Assembly (NCBI RefSeq): GCF_042453785.1
Contig: NC_091669.1
Span: forward strand, 11,234,501 to 11,298,500
Direction: 5' to 3'
DNA: 64,000 nt
Origin: Malus domestica
Lineage: Eukaryota > Streptophyta > Magnoliopsida > Rosales > Rosaceae
Notes under the pieces: model-generated
Seen by the model: only the letters and a program-made list of their open reading frames with translations
Told to the model about the DNA's origin: nothing
The model's database searches: none
Translations under genes and position numbers: made by a program
Part shown: positions 47,720 through 60,361 of the stretch, one piece after another
Position numbering within the stretch: position 1 is the stretch's first letter
How the letters are laid out: each line of letters begins with the position of its first letter

Positions 47720-48399
47720 GTCATGGCATAAATTTCTCAGTTTTTATTTAAAAGCATTTATAGAATTTTTAATCATGAAAAAATATGATAAGCAAGGAAA
47801 AATCCACTCACCTGGAGTCCGCGCTACAACTTCCTAGCACAAACATCGAGGCATCACGAACGATCGGTGCCTGTGACCAATTATCAAACCATATCTTAGA
47901 ATTCTCGTCGATACAATACATAATTTACATCGCACATGAGTCTACGTAATTCGATCCAAAAGATCTACAAATTAGATCTCTGATCCGTAACTTCCAAAGA
48001 TCTAAATTATGCTTCTAGAATAACATACTACAGTTTCGGAACGATCCAACAATCAGATCTCTGCCAATTGCCAAAACCAAGTGGCGGTTAACATTTTATT
48101 TTACGAACTTACAAATCCAATTCGAGAAGATCCGTACTTCGAATTCCCAATCCGTAAGTTCCTATATTCCTCAAATACTATGAATAATAACCTATTAAAG
48201 TTTGATGATGATCCAACGGTCGGATCATCGATTCATATAATGGCCTATTAACGTATCTTAGAGAATTTTGGTTCTAATGATCAATCTACGTCCTTAAATT
48301 CTCAAAAGTGAATTCCAGGCATCAAATTACTTTACTCTAAAGAAAGCATTGGAATTGGCACTGTATAAATGAACAGTGTTTTGTGGTGAATTTCAACTT
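46911..48399 (-). other. Middle part of the split long LTR
   Basis: Starts with (CA)n(TA)n, then tandem GCTAGCTCATCACATA-like and GGCTAGCATGTAAGTCGGAG words (46990-47280), another (TG)n(TA)n run at 47688-47720, then lower-copy sequence. A hairpin word CACTGTATAAATGAACAGTG lies at 48359-48378. No coding sequence. Confidence 0.5.
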
Positions 48400-48734
48400 A
48401 TTTACAAATTTGCCACAGGCTCTATCTGCCGCTGATCTGCACACGCGTTGATGATCGCGGGAAGGGAATAACAATGGTAAAGCAGGCCTTTTCCGTTTCC
48501 TTCTCAAGCCCTCCTTGCCTTCTCCGTGTCGCGCACCTCGCCTTCTCTCCGTCGCACTCCTTACCAGAACTCCAATCAATGGTGAGGTGCATGTCGTTGT
48601 GTAACCCATCTTCAGCTCTGTCTCTTTCACTCTTGAGGTACCTGCTGTTAGATTCCATGTGCTGTCGCCGATCTACAGGTAAAGCTTCAATTTCCATAAT
48701 GTCATTTCTGGAATTTGGGTTTTTATTTCAGTAA

Positions 48735-49313
<579 letters not shown>

Positions 49314-49966
49314 GTTAACCAAATTTACAGTCTTTCTTCACAAAATTACCTTATGATTGGTTGCTGAGAAAAATTATGGAGACATTCAAATGATTACTTA
49401 AGAACAGTTGGTTGGATGGTTTTGGATGAAATCATAAGAAGTGTTTAATAAATTTTGTTCTTAATTTTACTTAAGAACAGTTTGTAATTTTCTATAAAAC
49501 TCCCTGTATATTTATTATTTGTTTCCAATAGCAGGTAATTAGGTATTGTATTTTTTGAAAACTCCGATTAATTTTTTCATGTTCTTCTTTTCTAGTGGGA
49601 AGATTAGGGATAAGCTCCGTACCCAAACTCGAGAGAGAGAGAGGGCAATCTGTGGGCGCCAAATCCCAATGCGATCTCTGGAAAAGTTTGATTTTCTTGC
49701 ATTGATGCCTTTAACCTTGACGTGGTTTTTTGTCATTTTTGCATTTTGTAATTGGAATTCGACTTGGTTTCTTTAAATTTCGTTAATTACTATGATCTTT
49801 GAGTTGGGTTTTTGTAATTGTTGGACATTGTAATTGTAATTGGAATGGGGTTTTTTGTTCATTAATTCTTGAAAGTTGAGGTAGGATTTTGTCAATTTTG
49901 TATATGGTGGTTGTAATTGTGATTGGGATTATTGAACTGGATCCTGATTTGCTTTTTATTATGCAG

Positions 49967-50330
49967 AAAAGTGGAACACATAGTGGAAGAGGCTCAGTCT
50001 GTGACAGATAGTTTGGATAGGTATGATGCGAGGAATCAGAAAAGGACGACGAAGCGAGAGAGAGGGCAGAGTTGCTTGGAAGAGCCGTATTAAACCAGAA
50101 ATCCCTTTTAACATTCTGTTTAGTGCTTCAGTATCATGTATGCCTTTTGTTTTATATATGCCTATATTATTGTGATGTAGAATGGAGATGGTGCTCATGT
50201 TATGAGAATCTTCGACAAGGAGGTGCAAGCAGGGGACTCAGTTCGTAACTCTGCTCGCATGCTTGAAGAAACCAATGCTGCTGGGGAAACTATTCTCAGG
50301 AAATATGCAGAACAGAGGGAATTTCTAAAG
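49967..50330 (+). pseudogene. Fragment of membrin (Golgi Qb-SNARE, MEMB11/12-like)
   Basis: Exon A (49967-50086) gives KVEHIVEEAQSVTDSLDRYD and ARNQKR, then is out of frame by one base in the ERAELLGRA region. Exon B (50181-50330) gives NGDGAHVMRIFDKEVQAGDS, ARMLEETNAAGETILRKYAE and QREFLK, with AG and GT borders. A degenerate next exon may lie at 51085-51125 (GFCILLRLLET). Membrin drives ER-Golgi vesicle fusion; the SNARE core and membrane anchor are not complete here. Confidence 0.82.
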
Positions 50331-53300
50331 GTATCACCCTATTTGTGCTCACCGCTATGCACCTCAACTTTCATGATTATTGAAAAGAAAAAAAAAGCAA
50401 TGGTGAAACTGTGGCTCTGTCTATATCATTTTTGTTGAATATAAAACGTTCATTGGAGTACTTACTCAAGTTTTATAGCAAATTTTAACTACTAAAGGAC
50501 AGTTGTATACTTAAGAAAATTGGTAGCTCTTGTGCACACATAGTAGTTGCTATAAACGAATAGGTTGAGTTAACGTTTGAGATGAGCATATGTGTCGCAG
50601 GATAGGAGAGAATCTGAGAGGAAATAGAGAGAATAGGAAAAGGAATTTATATACATTGTTTGTTAATTTGATTTTGCTAAATATTAATTTAACTGTAATT
50701 GTTTGCTTTGTCTTTTAGGTTTTTGGAATTCTGATGTTTGGTGGTTATTTTGTGTTTCGATTGAAGCATTTGGTAATGACCAGTTTGTTAACGTGGTCAC
50801 AATGTTAATTCCTTTCTTTGCTTCTCGGTAGATGTGAGCATCCTCCCGTCACTTCCTAGATCATTGGTTGGTTCTTCTTGCTTGGTTTAATTGGGTAAAT
50901 TATTAATTTCATGTATTGATACAATCTCATGTGAGAAATTAATAAAGCTTTGCATTTTTAATTTGTTGGTGTGTGATTATTGATTAGTTGGTTTGATTGA
51001 GTTGTTATATATTAATTTTTAGTGATAACATACTAATGGCATTCCAGAGCTGGTTATCTAACAAATTTGGTAGCAAAATAATTTCAATGTTGGTGCTTTG
51101 TGGATTTTGCATATTGTTACGGCTTCTTGAGACCTCATCATCTGTATTCTATGTGCTTTTGTTTTGTGCAGACGATAGTTCAAATGTATCAATGGTTCTG
51201 GAAATGCGATTACAAGTTTACATACATTCAGTCTACCAACAACATTTCTATGCACACAACTCAGACACATGGATATGTTACAATCTCTGCGACAAGTGAG
51301 GCCATTACCATAAGCGAATATCTTCATACATGTCAGTTCCCTTTTCTCACCCTCTTCATGTTTTGTCCAATATTATGTTTTTTATCTGATTTCATGTGTT
51401 TTCTTGATGCTTTTCTGTTCTTTGATATAGGTAATTTGTTATGTTTTCATGATCTGGGTCTTTTTTCAATTTGCATTTTGGTTGTCCAAGATTTCTAAGT
51501 TTTTGTATAAAAATATAAGAACAAAACTGCACATCGAGGAGTTTATGATGAACTTTTTGGAGTGACACGGTAACAATTCGCTTTAGGAATATGTAAAACT
51601 ACTAATCATTGTTTGATAATTCCTGACATGTGTATAATGAACGACTCGGACTTTACCATAAATTAATTTAATTTCTATTGCAGCAAATCTGGTCATTTTC
51701 TGTGTAAGTTTCCCCTCATGGTTCAGTTTTGGCATTCCCCTCAAAACATCGTTTGTGTCATTTCCTCACTTTCTGTGTTCAGCTTACATACCTTACATAT
51801 ATATTGGAGACTACGACAATAAAAGATGTTAGTTGAATGTATATAAAAGGCAAGCTGCTTATCTTATCGACCTCATTCACTCATGTGTCCCTCTGTTAGT
51901 CCTCAACACTTTCTGTTTTTAATTACCTGTTGAAATGGCTACCTACACTGCAGGACACATATTATATGTGTGAACTACATGTTTCTTCTGTTTCTTAAGG
52001 AAACAGGCCCAAATGTGTTGGTTTTTTCCCATTTCTTGGTTCCTTATGTATTTGTTGGTTCTGTCTAATTTTTTGTTGTGGAATGATGCTTGCAGGTGAA
52101 CTAGGTGCACGGTTTTTTGGGATGAGTTAGGAAGATCCACATGAAAACAACATAGAAGATAGAGAACTGGTATGCTGCTTTATCTTTCTATGGGATTTTT
52201 ATGTTTATGTTCTGATGCTAAGAGGATTTTAAAATGTTCTAAATCTGTTTTGTAAATGTGCTTAAAGATTGCACATGTTCTTGAATATTAGCCATGTTGT
52301 TTGGATTGAATATTCGAAAAGATACCATCTTGCTTGATTTCAATTAAAGACTACTAATTTGATCAGCTTATATAAAGTCTGTTTATGTTTGAGATATATT
52401 TTGTTCGAATCTCTAAACTGAACAGTGCATCTATAACCTCTAGGTCTGTATCATGCCTGGTGAGTTATCTGTGAACATCACTCTAATATATATATGGACT
52501 CATATAAGGAGTAGTTAGGTAATTAAGCTTCACACAGTAATTAGTGATGTTAACAATGAATAAAACATGATCAGTCTCCTTCCTCTCAAACAAGTTTCTC
52601 AGTAGAAGCCCTCATCTCTGACAGACAAATACAAATGGAAGCAGCATCAATGGGTAGTTGTTGTGTTTCCCTAAGATAAAATTAGGTGTGTGTTTTGGAA
52701 ATAAAAGGAATTCATTCCACAGATCTGTACATTCATATACGAACTATGCAAACAGAGCCTTTTCCTGTGAGATTTTAGGAACTGTGAAAGATACCGCATT
52801 CACAGCGGATGAATTTTCTGTTTTATTATTTTTTGTAGCTAAATAGTAAATTAGGCAAAGTTGATTTAAACTAATTTATAATGTTCATAGATTGGATTAG
52901 ATCTGTATATGTTTATTTTAAGGAGAATATGTTCTTTAGTGAAGAAAAAGAAAAGGTTGATTGTTCTTTTACATTTCTATATTAATCTACATGATCAAAG
53001 TGGTGAAAGTTGTTTATGCGCACCTTTTACCGGATCCAAAGAGAATATATACTCGAATGCTTTAAGGCAAGTAAAACTGATCTAATTTGCATCACAATGA
53101 TTTGTTTTCATAATTTGGTTGTATCTGAAAAGAAAAGAAAAGAAATGCTTGAATCAATTGCATAGTTATAAGACATTGTAAAGTTGAGGGTTTGATTGAT
53201 AGGAGTGGAGACTCGGTTTGTGCCTCAAAATATACTCTCTTCTCTGTTGTGTGCTTGAATAACTCGGATTTGTGACTCTTGGATTGCTGAAAATTAGGTT

Positions 53301-53875
53301 TTTGCACCCCAACTATGAATTTTAGCATATTTTTTTTCTACGGATTAATGCAATCACAAGATTATTTTGTTGATTTTTATACATACGTTTGTGGATGAAG
53401 GGTTTAGGTGCTCTTGAAGATGCCCACCCTGATTTTTTTTACTACCCAAGCATTCCAACTTGCCCAGGTGCTTCAATCTTTTCAGTTTTTGGTAATTTTC
53501 GATTGCTATTTGATTGCTGAGAAAGAGAGGGAAAAAAAGAGAAATCATCAAAGTTGATATATGAATGCAAAAGTAAATTTGAAAAAAGTTTAAGTAATAT
53601 ATGAATGCCATATATTTTATTATGTTCAAAATTGAAATTAGAATTATGCTATTATTTGATATGAATGAAGTACATGGTGTTCTCCTTCAAAATTGAAATT
53701 AGATTTCTCCATCCCCTTAATTAAATGAAATATCAGAAAATTACTTTCCCTTTGCTTTGTTTGTCAAATATTATGCTTATATCTGTTTAATTTCATTTTC
53801 TATCAGCAAAAGAACTGTGATACCAATGTACTAATGAGTATTGTTTCAATTCTATGTTTACTCATCTTTTCCCAG
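50331..53875 (+). other. Intron-like and unidentified cargo of the probable Helitron
   Basis: Exon-like blocks without a family: 51171-51300 after a TTTTGTGCAG (two frames open) and 53003-53070 (VVYAHLLPDPKRIYTRML, then a stop). 51836-52010 shares words with 56836-57060 in a different order (ATGTATATAAAAG, TTATCTTATC, GACACATATTATATG, TTTCTTCTGTTTCTTAAGGA). Confidence 0.4.
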
Positions 53876-53994
53876 GGAAATACTGCATTTAAGGAAAAGC
53901 CTGAAATAATGTTGTCGAGTGCTATACTGAAGCTATCAGATTGAACATGATGTGTGCAACTTATGATTGCAACCGTGCAACTGCTTACTTGGAG
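53876..53994 (+). pseudogene. TPR exon fragment, OEP64/TOC64-like
   Basis: After CCCAG the exon reads GNTAFKEK, then a stop and frame slip, then CYTEA and a CNRATAYLE block before GTAATA. In chloroplast outer-envelope receptor OEP64/TOC64 this is the first TPR (GN-A-K...YTEAI...YCNRAAAYLE). Only one exon was found. Confidence 0.65.
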
Positions 53995-54179
53995 GTAATA
54001 GTCATTCTATTGCATGCATATCTTTAGAATCTTTGTTTTTATAACTATTGGTGAAAGCACTGCAGACCAAATCATGTTATATATGCTTATTGTAAACAGT
54101 TCTGTTTGTAAAAGGACAGTTGGGTGGTTTGGCGTTAGTTGCTGTTATCCAGATTTTGTATCTTTATGTGGAAATGAGT

Positions 54180-54295
54180 CGTAGCTGGTAGATGAGAAAC
54201 AGAGTAAGCAAATTACGGAGATACCTCCAGAAGAGTACAAAACGCCACCAGTATGGATTGACTTGGAAATGACTGGTGAGGGTAAAATAAAGTAT
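54180..54295 (+). pseudogene. Unidentified exon-like block
   Basis: VDEKQSKQITEIPPEEYKTP followed by PVWIDLEMTGEGKI is open in the plus strand. WIDLEMTG is the exonuclease signature of oligoribonuclease, but the residues after it do not continue that family, so the match may be chance. Confidence 0.3.
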
Positions 54296-54600
54296 GTTCC
54301 TTCTACCCTTTTATTATTTGTGGATAAAATAATTTATGTTCCTATCATGGTTTCTTTTTATTCTCCAAAAATAGATTTTTAATATGCTGTTTACTGAAAT
54401 TTCAGTCCTTGGAGTGAAGCTCCTTATAAAGGATGCTGCAGAGAGAACGGCATGTGGGAATTTACCTCTTAATGCATTTTTGTCTGAGGTATCTTCGTTT
54501 TCATTGCTACCCTGTTTAAATTAGCTTACATATGCTCTTCATGATTTTTTTTTTTCCATTTATTTTGGATGATATACATGTTTCCCTATTTTCTTTGTTT

Positions 54601-54747
54601 GGCAAGTGCCTTCGCCCATGAGCGGTAGGTCTCGGGTTCGAGACTTGGGAGCAGCCTCTCCATAAATGGGGGTAAGGCTAGCCGACATTCACCTCTCCCA
54701 GACCCTGCGTAAAGCGGGAGCCTTGTGCACTGGGTACGACCTTTTTT
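54601..54747 (+). mobile_element. tRNA-derived SINE, Au type
   Basis: B-box GGGTTCGAGACT lies at 54634-54645; the conserved body has ATAAATGGGGGTAAGGCTAG and CAGACCCTGCGTAAAGCGGG, and the end AGCCTTGTGCACTGGGTACG runs into T7. The 3' end resembles Au SINEs of flowering plants. I did not find a clear target duplication. Confidence 0.85.
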
Positions 54748-55139
54748 AAAGAATCTCCTTAAGCCAATTGTAAATTGTAACTATATCCTTGTTTTTTTTT
54801 TGTGATTCCAGTGGGGCCCTCATGACACTGTTAAATCCAAACCGAAGTTAATTTGATATATGTTGGATACAATGGCAGTTCTGCTTCAGCTATCCATGTA
54901 GGGCGCCCACGCTTCAATGATCGTGGATTGCTTCAACTCTGTTTCCATCCCCTTTTCTTTCCCTCTTTTCCTCTCCCGACTCTCTCTGCAACCATCCGTC
55001 AAATCCCCTCATCCCTCCCTTTTCTCAGCGGTACATTCCTATTACGTTCCAACCGTTTCTACGAAAAAGCACTGTAAATTCGTCAAAAAATCTGAAACAA
55101 ATAGACACGTTTTGAGGAGGACAAAGTGAAAAAAAAAAT

Positions 55140-57127
55140 CAAGGTGATTGGTGTGTATGATGAGTGCTTCAGAGGTTTTCTACGACCGGAGGTCTCGCTA
55201 CAACAGCCGAATCTCCACCGATCTAGGGTTTGACTCCCTCCCTCCTCCTCCGACAGTTGCCCGAAGTCACAACCTTAATCATAGTCACCACCACCGCACC
55301 TACCTCCCGGTAATTTCGTAATTTGCAATTCAATTTGGTAATTGATTGAATCGTGTGTTTGGGTTTAGGCTTATCTTGCATTTGGGTTTGTTTGCAGGAG
55401 CGGGCAGCTATTGGGCTCAAGCAGGGTGGGATCCACCAGGGTTCTAGAAATAGGGTCGCCGGAAGCAGTGGCACTTTGAGCGAGAGCGAGAGACTTCCGG
55501 GGTCTGTCTGCTCGCCAGGGAAAGGCTGCTGAAGAGGCTGAAACGGATGCCTCGGTTCTTCAATTTGATTCGAATAATTTTTTTACCCAGAAAAGCAGTG
55601 TTTCCTGGTGAGTTTTACAGTTTTCTCAATGTTTTTGTGATTTTGGATTTGCAAATTTGTTTTCTTTTCAAATTTCCTTTTTTGATTTTGGGGGTTTTGT
55701 TTATCGATTCTCTCACTCATCTCTCAGCTCTCTCTCTCTCATTTTTGAGGTACATGCCATTGGATTCCGTTTGCTGCTGCTGATCTGCAAGTAAAGCTTT
55801 CAATTACCATATAAGGTTTACATTTTTCATGATTTCTTGAATTTGGGTTTTAAACAATGGAAATACTGCTAGATTCTTATCATTATGTGCAAATTACTGG
55901 CAATTTGGTTGGTGCCTGAGATTTAGAGAATGGCTCGCTGCTTTATTTTCTTTTTCCTTCATTATTACTGTTTTCAAAATTTTTATTGCTGGGTATTGGT
56001 AACTTGTAGTCTGTGAGGGCTTCAATCTGTTGGAATTTTGAATGATTATTGCTCCATCAGAATTTGGGTGACCCAAATTTTGAATTAGAAGAAACCCATT
56101 TCATTAATATTTTTGGTGGATTGGTTCTCTGTGTTTTCTCTGTTATTTCTCCCCCAGTTGGAAAGTGGAAGCCCCAACTTTTGAGCTCAGAGCTTGAATT
56201 TCTCAATCGTTCGTTTCTCTGCACTCTCATCAGTCATTCTTGATCCTCTCTCTGAAGAACTGGGTAATTTTCCAGCTCTATCAAGTAATACTCCATTTAA
56301 TTGCTTAATTGAGGTTTTTTGTTTCTCTTTTTCTCTCTTTCATTAGTTAATTGGCTTTGATGTTGGGCTTAAGTAAATGGGAAATCATTAATTGGCATTG
56401 TCAAGATATAATTCTGTGTTTTTGGATTTGTGAAACGATTTGGCTAATGAAGATAGTGGTTAAGATAAATTTTTCATTACGAAAGAGAACATTGTTCTTC
56501 ATTTGCCCACGGTTTTTACTACAAAGTTAAAACTACTGTGTTTTTGTTCAATTGACTGCAACTCATGCTGCAGTTTGCTTCATAAACCTCTACGGTTAGC
56601 TTTCATACAGTATGTTGCAAGTTTGAGGATATCTCTTCATCTTAATTTATGCTCTCTCTGGTTGCTTCAAGTTTGTAATTTTACGTGCTACACTGCCACT
56701 TGATTTGATTATAAAAATGTAAAACAAAATCCGTCCATGATTTACAAATTTGTATTCGATTGTTGATGTTTTTCCAATGTAAGGCATATGTTGCACAAGT
56801 GTTGTTTGTGCTGCAGGGCATATATTTTGCCGTCTTAACTGCCTACAATGCATGACACATATTATATGTGAACTAAATGTTTCTTCTGTTTCTTAAGGAA
56901 ACAGAACTTTTTGGGAAACCATCTCTTTCTAATCAAAGACATTCAGTTTCTTCCCACTCATTGTACAATGTGTTTATATGTCAACTCACTTGAATGTATA
57001 TAAAAGCAAAACCGCTTATCTTATCAACCTTATTCACTCGTGTATCCCTTTGTTTGTTCATAATTATGTTGAATTTATTCAACTTAAATGTGTTTTATTC
57101 ATCTGATTACGCTTGAACCAGCTAGTT
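55140..57127 (+). other. Further cargo and repeats before the Helitron 3' end
   Basis: 55700-55850 resembles 48600-48720: both have CTTGAGGTAC/TTTTGAGGTACATG..., GATTCC(G/A)T..GCTG and GATCTRCA.GTAAAGCTT. So a leader-like segment is present twice. The 55140-55550 block (CACCACCGCACCTACCTCCC) is exon-like but unrecognised. Confidence 0.4.
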
Positions 57128-57157
57128 CCCGCGGCATCGTGCGGGCCTAATTTCTAG
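57128..57157 (+). other. Helitron 3' terminus: hairpin plus CTAG
   Basis: Stem CCCGC (57128-57132) pairs with GCGGG (57141-57145) around an 8-base loop; then CCTAATTT and CTAG, followed by T. Hairpin 10-12 bases before CTRR, with T outside, is the standard plant Helitron end. Confidence 0.85.
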
Positions 57158-58201
57158 TATAGCCTAAAAATAGCATTGGTGGCCCTTTAGCCACGCGCCG
57201 CCGTGGCGGTTGGCCGTCCCTACTCGTCGGAAAAATCAACTATCTTTAAAAATTACCAAAATTTTCAGATTTGAAGATCTCAATGAGTATAACAACTTTC
57301 ATACCTATGACCAAGGCCAATTTGGCCTGGAAATGCTCCAATTTCATCAAAATCCGTTGGAACCCTAGAATTGGGTGTTCTTGATTCGTCCCCAATTCGA
57401 CTCCGACGTTCCAACCAATGATTGGGCATTGTTCTAGGCCTCAAGGGAAGTATATTGGTGGTGACAATTGGAAGAAATTGCTTCAAAATGGGAGAATTTA
57501 TACAAAACCCGTCGGTGTCACCATCGCCAAAAGTCACGAATTTGACCCAATTTCCATCTAATCTTGATAGAAGAATGAAGGGGAAGAGGTATGGTGATGA
57601 TTGCAGGAGGAAATGGGGTGAAATTCTCCTAAAAAAATGGCTCGAAAACGTCGGAATTCCACCGGTTTTGAAACTGGGTTGGGTGCGGGTTCAAGGGATC
57701 CAGCCGATCCTCTCCTTTTCTTTCTCCCTCCTTTCCCTTCTTTCCTTCTTCTGGTTGGTCACTCACCTTTCTCTCTCCTCTCCTCATCTGGTCTCTTCTT
57801 CAATTTTCCAGATTGGGCAGCTTTGTCCAATCCCTTTCCCCCCTCTGTTTTTCCTTCTTCCCGACGCCCTCTTCCTTCTTTTTCCCATAATTCTAACAAC
57901 AATTAATAAGATAATAATACTTCTAAATATATACATATAAATATATATATAAATAGTAATCAAAATAAAAGTATTTCTCGGTTTAGAGTTCCGTAGAACT
58001 TTAACCGTAAATTCAAATCCTCCTCTGCTTGCGTCTACGAGCCCGTGTTGTCGAATACTTCGAGGATACGCTAAAGTAACATTTCATACGCCTCACTATA
58101 CGCTCATCAACGAAAATCAAAATCCTCGCCTCTAAGGGCACTTTTGTAAAATCATGCCTTTAAAAATCATAAAATTGTAAAATTAAAGACAGGCTATCAC
58201 A
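57158..58201 (-). repeat. Start part of the split long LTR
   Basis: It begins TGTGATAGCCTGTC at 58201 on the minus strand. Pyrimidine-rich leader-like sequence (57700-57890) and CGCGCCGCCGTGG words (57190) are typical LTR content. The 172-codon frame at 57422-57940 is inside this LTR and is not a gene. Confidence 0.6.
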
Positions 58202-60361
58202 ATCTACCCACCTTAAAGAATTCCGTCCCCGAAATTGAAAATCATTGTTATACTACACTCGAAGATAGGAGTAGAAGATATATATACATAAAATAGAAAT
58301 CAAGTTAGAACGTATGCCAATGGAAATATGGCATTCTGTTGCGGTCATAATGTAATTATTCCTCTTTTATGCCTTCGAGCTCAAGTCTTCCTTCTCTTTC
58401 TAGGTATAATAATGCTACATAATAGACGGTAAAATAATTTTCCTCAAAAATAGTCGTCCTACAAGACACCGTTTTCAAGGGCCTTATGATGCTACTTTCG
58501 GAAAACTGAAGTGACCAATATACCCAAACAAGCTCAACCAATTCGTAAGCCTAAATCTCCCTTTCATAAAACAAATAAATAATTGTTGTACTTGTTTGGA
58601 AAGGTTGTTGCTCGCTCATGGGGTTTTGATCACTGGCGCACGTGCTTGCCAAGTTGATCTATTATGAATTCCCTACTAATCAAGTGTGAAATCATGTCAA
58701 TAAGGCTAACAGGACACCCAAGAATATGAGCGTCAAGACAAATTCAAGAAATCTAGAGTATACGGTATCTGAATGAATTATGCAATGTCAATATCTAAAC
58801 GATCTTCTTGGACAACTTATCAATCTCCTAAATCACATGAGGAATATACTAGTGACTCAAAATCAACCCAATTAACTTTAACAGCATGAGGTGAGACTAA
58901 GAGTACAACCATAATTGGCGCGGACTAAAATATTAAAAGTTGAAAATTTCAAAAGTAAGATAATAAAATAAGATGAATTACGACGGAATACTAAACAATT
59001 CCGCCATTACCTCAGACCAAGAAGAAGGAAGGTCGAATTTAAGAGGGAACTAACAAGGCTTCTTGATGATCAAAAGTCACATCACACATTATTAGAACTA
59101 CCATGGATCAAAAACAATTTTCCCAAACTGTTCTTCCTTCGATTGCTACCACTTTAGAACCATCATCGAGCAAGACAGTTCTAGAGTTTTGCCATAAATA
59201 ATTTTGCAGGAATTCTAATAGATGATATTCTAATAGATACTACAAAAAATCAAAACTAGCTGAAATTTCCAATCTCGAAAGGATCAATACTAACGGTGGA
59301 GGAATAATGATAGAATTATTTGATAAGAAGTGAAACACGTAATACGATACCGTATAAATACACCAAGATGATAATTTGTTGGGTTTCTGATTGTCCAAAC
59401 TTGTATAAAGATCTAGAAGTAACTTTTTCATAATGCCATCATCCTCCAAAAGTAAACAGAAAAGAAACTGTGGTTATTCAGTTTGTTTGGACCTTCTTTC
59501 CTCAACATCCCACTTCTATCTTAGATGTTTTCACAAGTGTTTTGTTTGTTGAAATTTCAACGCCCATTTTAAGGAAAGAAATCATTATCAACACTTTAAG
59601 CTTTGAGACTGGAAGAATATGGCTTTCCACTTAAGTAAAGCTACCACCAATTGAACAACACATGAGCATAACATTTGTTCAGCATCATAATTATTGGTTT
59701 TCACATTCTCAATACATACAAAATATTTCGTACTAAAAGTTGTATAATGGTATTTCCCAACTCCATTCATATGACAAATGATTATAATCATTCAAACCAT
59801 TTCCCGATAGGTTAAAGATAATTCCATATCGATACTCGTATTTTCCAACTGAAACAGAATAGGACAAACTAAAAGTATTCGAGAGTAAATATGTCCTCAT
59901 ACAACCGGAAAGATACCCTATAGCGCACTCATAGCTATTGATTAAATTCTTCTACTGCCACTATCAAAACTTAGTCCTTTCCAAAAGTAAGTGTATTTAA
60001 GAAGTTCTAAGATTGATAAAGATTTTAGACACGTTTTCCATAAGTAATTTTGTACAATTTACATTTTTTTTTTTTTTTGTTTTGTTTTGTTGTAGCGGAT
60101 AGTTTAATGACCGGAATATCTTGTTTTCTGCTTGCCAAAATGCCAATAGTTTAATGCTCCATGCGGAATCAGCCTGCCAAAATGCCAATAGCTTAATTTG
60201 TTGAACGAAACAGGGTAAATAAAGAATACACCGACGAAGTTCACATCTCTCCTGTTTTCTGCTCTACAAACGTATCAGTTCATTTTCAAGGCTGTTGAAA
60301 AGAGTCCACTCCTTGCTCATGGTGGTTACCCGTCGGCTGGGTGACAACCGGAATATCCAAG
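58202..60361. other. Spacer, possibly gypsy interior, and 3' region of the SWAP70-like gene
   Basis: 58202-58240 looks like the 3' end of a gypsy polyprotein and purine tract (minus strand). Beyond it no gag-pol could be read. A TGCCAAAATGCCAATAG word repeats at 60130-60195. The final part (about 60200-60361) should be 3' untranslated region of the gene on the right. Confidence 0.4.

Noticed and set aside
48474..48734. 86-codon frame as a new gene
   Set aside because: It lies in leader-like sequence that recurs at 55700-55850; there is no family and no downstream exon in frame.
54236..54295. Oligoribonuclease exon (WIDLEMTG)
   Set aside because: Only eight residues agree; the following residues do not fit the family, so it is listed as unidentified.
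57422..57940. 172-codon open frame
   Set aside because: It overlaps the LTR promoter/leader region, has pyrimidine-driven composition and no recognised domain.
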